This document shows, piece by piece, positions 58,401 through 64,000 of a DNA stretch of 64,000 bases; position 1 is the stretch's first letter; each line of letters begins with the position of its first letter. Made by a program: the position numbers and the translations under genes. Source of the stretch: Glandiceps talaboti (taxonomy: Eukaryota; Hemichordata; Enteropneusta; Spengelidae); the NCBI RefSeq assembly GCF_964340395.1, contig NC_135569.1, positions 3,766,540 through 3,830,539 of the forward strand, given 5' to 3'. The notes under the pieces are model-generated. The model was not told the DNA's origin. It made no database searches and saw only the letters and a program-made list of their open reading frames with translations.

Positions 58401-59759
58401 AGAATATTTGAGAAAAAAACAATAAAATTGCAAAAAATTATGAAGTCTCATGAGAAATAGTGGATGCGGAAATTGACATCAACTTAAAAAGACAAAAAAA
58501 CCCTGTTCTTCCAATATGTAGTGGCTGTACATCTGATAGGAAGAAATAAACAACACAGAGACCATCTGGAAAACAATGGAAAACCTGAACTAGACACTCA
58601 CACAGAAAAAAATATATAATAAAATAAAACAAAAAATCTACCTACCCTACCTATTCTAAAATTGAGCATAATCGGAATCACACAATTTTTTTTATTAGGC
58701 CTAAGGTAAATCCATCATGAATGTTACATCGTTTGTAGCTTTGTAAACTTGTACCGTCAACACCGGAGTGGACATGTTTCATTTCCATGGTGTGGATTCC
58801 CAGGGAAGCCATTGTAGAAAATGATAGGTACATACCCAGAGGTGAAATGCTGTCATCAAAAGAAATGTACCGTGAACTTTTAATTTAAAAGTAAGAAGGA
58901 AGCTGTAGAAATGACACACCTAGAAAGAATAGTATTTGATAATATTTTAGTCTTTAAGTAGTAGTTGTGAACATGGAAATCCCAAGACTAACATAAAAAA
59001 ATGTGAGAAAAATTCTAGAGTCGCCATGCAAATGTGTGAAATACAGAAAAAATAAGACAAATGTATGCTGTATGTATATTCAAAATGGTTGCCAGGTGGT
59101 GTTGTATGTGTAACGATGAACACAATTTAAGATATCTGTCTCCTCGGAAGTGAGTCGGTGACTTCAATATTATCGTCAGTTTTTCATCACACACACACAA
59201 AGAGCAGAAGCCATAGCTTAACAGTCATGCTGAGTTGGAAATTCTGTTGTAGATAGGATTTTGAAATAGCGGTGCATTGTCTTTTGTGATAGATTGATGT
59301 TGTTCAAATCACACTTGTCGTAGACAAAATACACAAGGCATACTGCATAGTAAAATAGCCTTTTCTTTACAAAACTTTAGCAAAATAGTCTTTTTTGTCT
59401 CAAATTTTGATAGGCTGTTTACGGTACTGACTGCAATTCTGATAACTGTTGTCTCCTCTTCTCGAAAAGGTGAGAGCAAGAGAAGATAAGTGCTATTGAA
59501 GTCAGAGTCAGTGTCATAAGAAGATGAGCAATAAGTCACAGTCAGCTCTCCATAAACAGGCAAAGATTTCCTGTTTGTGAACTATCGTACATTTCCTTTT
59601 TTTTTCAATTGTAGATAAGTATAACCACTTCTAATATAACATTTTCATACCAAGTTGTTACTAAAAATATTTTATTTCACTTTCATCTAAAATTGAGTAA
59701 ATCTAAGATACAAAATCAGCTATAAACATAACTTTTATGCAAATTTTTTTTTGAAAACA
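58401..59759. other. No gene seen
   Basis: Low-complexity AT-rich patches; short frames without recognisable products. Confidence 0.35.
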
Positions 59760-60650
59760 TAGTTTGTTTATTATCGTCTATTTGAATTGAGATGGTCCAA
59801 AATGTGACAGAAAAACCAGAATTTATTCGTTGATAATTTGGTGGGAATGAACTGGTGAAAGGTGAGATGAATTTGGTGTGTGTGGTTGCTAGCCCAGAGA
59901 CTCTCTACACCAATAGGAAGATAGCTAGCTTCTAAAGAAAGGCTAAAAATCTCTCGGTTATATGGCTGCAAGCAGTCACTTTTAAAGTTAACTTTTCTGC
60001 CAAGATATTTGTGTAAGGTACTACTTTTACTTTCATCTAGGATAATATTGAGATGGTCCAAAAAGTGACAACAAAATCAGAATTTGTTCACTCTTTTTGG
60101 TGGGAAAATGAACAGGTGAAATGTGATGTGAATTTGGTCTATTTTACCACAAGTTATTCATAAAGTGCAAAGATACTTCGTTTATTGTCATCTACAATCA
60201 CATTGAGACGATCTGGGAAAAAAATGACAAAAGAACTGTAATCAATAGTGGCAGTAAAATGAATGAATGAAGGAACCGAGGGACTTATTAATTTCATATC
60301 ACTTTACATTTAATATATAAATCACATTTACATTTCAAGTTATTTGTAAGTATTTCTTTATTTTCGTGAATTGGGAAGAAAACGAAGAATCTTGTTCAAT
60401 AATTTTGGTGGTTAAATGGATAGTATTGATTTTGTCTGGTGACTGTACACTGTAATTGCATTGATTTCTGTAATTTCATGTGAAATGGAATGCTAAAAAG
60501 TGCCAAAAAAGCATAATTTTATAGAACAATTTTGTATACCGATATCTACTTGTTTATTTTCATATTGAATTGGTATAAGTGCTAAAAAATTCTAAGAAAG
60601 AATTCAGTGATTTTGGAGGGAAAGTGAAACGCAAGATACATTTCACTCTG
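59760..60650. repeat. ~155-bp degenerate tandem array with an insertion
   Basis: attgagatggtccaaaa starts near 59786 and 60047, attgagacgatct near 60202, with weaker units to 60650. Each is followed by gtgacag/aaaat.agaattt and ttggtggga.aatgaa. The first unit is about 105 bp longer because of a segment at roughly 59883-59990 that includes ctagcccagagactctctac. Confidence 0.65.
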
Positions 60651-61719
60651 TGACTGCATGTACATGTACACTGTAATTACATGCATTTATCTATCTACCA
60701 TGTATATCTATACATATATCTTTTTAACTTGTGCAAACACCTTTCATCTCAAACACTTTGACCGTTCTATAATTGAAAACGGCATTTTTCTGATAACGTA
60801 TCTGAATATTTATATATTGATATCGTAGTAATGTAAATCGTCGTATTTCTAGCATGAAGTGTGTCAAAAGAGAGGCGATAGAATTGATGGGAAATATTAA
60901 TGACTCTTTATTTAGAAATCAATCTTCATATCATTGTGTAGAAATATAGCGGAGACAGCCAGCATGAAACAATACTCTGTCTTCAATTCTGCAGAATACA
61001 GTCACCGAATTCTGTCGGCATATTCTCAATGTTTTTGTTCGATATCAATGATAAAGTAATTCATCTTAGCTAGACAGGAACATCTGCTGCAATATCAGAC
61101 TGAGTCCATAAACTCAAAAATCATTTTCTAGCAGAATTCAAGTGCTATTATTAAATGGGAAGGTATTATTTTTACTGGCTCCAATAGTATTAGTAACGGC
61201 CACATCATCACATGATTTGTATTCTCCAGTTTATGACTGCATGAATTTAGATGGGGTATTAATTTTCATGACACATGCCGATAAGGTAATATATCATTAG
61301 CATACACTTGGTTTGGATGCGACAGATGCGTTTGTCAGTTGTGCCCACATGTATCATACAGTGTATTCAATGTGTATCACTTTGTAGACAATGTTGCCTG
61401 TATGTATTGATAGTGCTTTAATTTAGTTACCTCCAGGAATTTGCAGCTGTCAGTATTGTCATGGAAAATACAAAGTTTCTCTAGGGAGTCGTGTAGAAGC
61501 CTTCATTTGACCTTTACTATTGTTGGAATCAGTGCCCTCTTCACAGGAGATGATCTGCATTGTCACAAATACTAACTTGAAAGCGGTTAACTCTAAGCGC
61601 GAGGTGAGTGCTTTAGCAATATGTTGTGTAAAATACATGTACATTTGTCTACAGTGTTGCATCGGCCTTTGTACATTTTATATACATAGTAACATTTTGT
61701 AGCAAACTGGGTTCAGATT
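60651..61719. other. No gene; low-repeat stretch with many TAAT motifs
   Basis: 60880-61290 has no obvious repeats and several attaat/taatga/cattag homeodomain-type motifs. It may be conserved non-coding sequence, but I cannot show this. 61459-61702 has overlapping short frames on both strands. Confidence 0.3.
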
Positions 61720-62410
61720 CATCAATTTTATCTCTACCATGCATCATCCTGTAATTTTATACATTTTGTAAACATTGTTAAACACTGTAGCAGGAATGTA
61801 GTGATTTGATACATTTTGTATACATTGTAGCATGACTGGCCTGAATTGATAGATTTTGTATACATTGTATTACTGTGTAGCTCTGACTTTGTATACGTAG
61901 TGAGTGAGGGTAGAATCGTGTATCCGTATAGATTGTGACATGTTACAGTTTAGTATGACTGTATTCAGTTCACACGTTTGTAAACACTATCGCTGACAAA
62001 TAAGGCTCATGCATTTTGTATAAAATGTAATACTTCAGCTTGTCTGATTTTATACATTTTGTATAAAATGCATTATCGTAGCAGACCTGAGTACTAATCT
62101 TCATACACTTTGCAAGCATTGTACATGTAATATGCAAGCTACCGCGACCGTATCATGGTTTGATACTTTATATACATTGTAACGATCTTGGACTGATGTT
62201 ACACATTTTGTTTACATTATAATTTTGTATTTTATAAACTTTATATACATTGTAGCAACCTTTCCTGGATTTTGGCACTTTGTTTACTCAATTTTGTATT
62301 GTGAGTACTATATTATATACATTGTAACAATCTTAGGTTGATTGTGACACATTTTGTTTACATTTTAATACTTTGTAGCAACCTACATTTTGTACAGTAG
62401 GTATATATAA
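61720..62410. repeat. Degenerate 'acattttgtatacattgta' array
   Basis: Blocks of tacattttgtatacattgta, often followed by gca, recur about ten times with spacing 50-70 bp. The intervening sequence is diverged. Confidence 0.7.
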
Positions 62411-62749
62411 TTAGCCTAGGGACTTGGTTATCTAGCGCGACATATACAGCAGATTTTGAAATACCGTTAAACGGTTCTGTTTGATACAACCACGCTAAAA
62501 TCAAAAGGAAACTGCACATGCTACACTTTAAGTAATAGCAAGATCACAATTTATTTTTATGTGTAGTCTGAGTGAAATAAACCATTTAAACCAATGTACT
62601 GCAACAAGATGCAGACATGCAGGCACCAATATGTTGATGTCTGCATTTGATGTCTGTAGGATTGCGCTTTTGTTCATTTCATTTAGACAAAATGTAGCAA
62701 GAAACTGTATTCATTCAATCTTGCTATCTTAAAGTGTAGAATATATAGT
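62411..62749. other. No gene seen
   Basis: gatgcagacatgcaggcacc and ttgatgtctgcatttgatgt near 62610-62655 form a loose inverted pair (gcagacat/atgtctgc). No other feature. Confidence 0.35.
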
Positions 62750-62945
62750 TTTGTATTGGTAGCATGTACAGTTTCTCATTGGTAACATGTACAGTTTCTT
62801 ATTGGTAGCATGTACAGTTTCTTATTGGTAGCATGTACAGTTTCTTATTGGTAGCATGTACAATTTCTTAATGATAACATGTAAAGTTTCTCATTGGTAG
62901 CATGTACAGTTTCTTATTGGTAGCATGTACAGTTTCTTGTTAGTT
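62750..62945. repeat. 23-bp minisatellite, 8 copies
   Basis: The unit is attggtagcatgtacagttt plus ctt. All copies are very similar; variants have taacatg or cattgg. Confidence 0.95.
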
Positions 62946-63477
62946 TCTATGTGATTGTAGCAAACAGAGCTGCTGAACAGTAATTGAAATCTGCTGTACT
63001 GGCTCATGCATGTACTGATGAATGACATTGTCAACCATCATCATCAAACTATCATTTTCAACCATTCTAACAAGCTTAGGTCTAATTTCAAGAGTATATT
63101 AACCTTTTGTGACTTATCAGAACAATATGAACGACACACGACAATTGGGGCAGCTTCATCCATGTGTAATCTGTGTCAACTTGGTCATCAATGCAATTTA
63201 CAAAATGTCTACATCTAACTCAGAAGAAGAGTTTCTCAACGGCATAGGTACTTTTAACACTGGAATATCTGATAACACTTCTTTATAGATTTTTGTGGTA
63301 TTCCAGTTGATATCATTTCCGTGCCTTCATCATCAAATTCGCATTGATACTACCGAAATCAGATAACATATAATTTATAGATTTTGATGACACACACAGT
63401 GGAATCTGTTGCCTTTCAAGAGTACAAACTTTTTTCTGTTTATGATGGTTCATGATTCAAAAATACCACAAACATAT
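62946..63477. other. No gene seen
   Basis: No supported feature; a 70-codon frame at 63006-63218 is unrecognised. Confidence 0.35.
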
Positions 63478-63479
63478 TT

Positions 63480-63514
<35 letters not shown>

Positions 63515-63530
63515 CTACAACAACAACAAC
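63478..63530. repeat. (AAC)n microsatellite
   Basis: Trinucleotide run with a single interruption (acaactaca) near 63513. Confidence 0.96.
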
Positions 63531-64000
63531 CCTCTGGGTATGACTTGAAGGAAAGCACTACTAAGAAAAGATGTGGCATAGTAAAGCCACAGTTTAAAAC
63601 ATACATGTAATGTTCACTCACAAAGCTGCAGAATGCACAATATATACACATTTGGGATTTAAATACAATTTATGTACAAAATAATTGAAATAGAGTCATA
63701 AAATAAGACAGTCATAAAAGACATTTATGGACCCTTTTTTACAGGGACTTATTCAAACATGATGAAAATACAAAATGATCTTGGCAAACACAGTAATGGC
63801 TTTTTTTTACTGCTCTGTATTTGATGTGAAATACCGCTTCACAAATAGTGTGTTAGGTGTACCACCCTCACTGCAAGGGGCACTCATCAGAGACAGTTCT
63901 CAACTCTGATATTTAGTCACAAGATTGCCTTAGTGCTTTCACAGGACTGACTTGGTTGTAAACCATATAGAGTCATTGTTGCAGTGTTACACTCTAGAGT
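63531..64000. other. No gene seen
   Basis: Single-copy sequence to the edge of the window; no supported feature. Confidence 0.35.

Overview
The window looks like nuclear DNA of an animal, most likely a marine invertebrate. It is AT-rich and eukaryotic in texture: long microsatellites, many minisatellites, short inverted-repeat transposons, a tRNA-derived SINE, a very common acatgtacatgt palindrome, and no operon-like coding. I cannot name the species or phylum. No protein-coding gene can be supported. The open frames are short, and the longest lie inside tandem repeats whose unit happens to lack stops. The window is best read as intergenic or large-intron DNA. The best exon candidate is a non-coding piece at 52597-52754 with a good acceptor, a good donor and an ATG just before the donor.

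Layout. Bases 1-9 kb hold a 44-bp repeat array, a hAT-like MITE, a SINE copy, a long GA microsatellite and several 100-190-bp tandem arrays. From 9 to 19 kb come an interspersed element whose head has been tandemly amplified, a 243-bp MITE, a 175-bp array, a 19-copy 57-bp minisatellite, ACC and CTCA microsatellites, and a hAT MITE with a perfect 8-bp target duplication sitting in a degenerate array. From 19 to 31 kb the sequence is sparser, with a second copy of the 243-bp MITE, foldback elements, a 112-bp MITE with 9-bp target duplications, and a 61-bp array carrying CCAAT and TATA motifs in each unit. From 31 to 47 kb there is a second hAT MITE, 42-bp, 144-bp and 150-bp arrays (the last with a truncated LINE-like insertion), a third hAT-type MITE and a minus-strand SINE with target duplications. 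From 47 to 58 kb there are three copies of one long-TIR element family (about 375-385 bp, 9-bp target duplications), a 34-bp minisatellite, an AT-rich higher-order array and a 33-bp array. The 44-bp family recurs at 58 kb, and the rest is degenerate tandem arrays.

Adding my own spans, roughly 19 kb (about 30 percent) is tandemly repeated in some thirty arrays. Almost every array has its own unit, so they appear to have arisen locally. The transposons are all short and non-autonomous, and no transposase or complete reverse transcriptase is present. The most informative signals are the long-TIR family at 47.4, 55.0 and 57.6 kb, the promoter-like 61-bp array, and the amplified element head at 9.2 kb.
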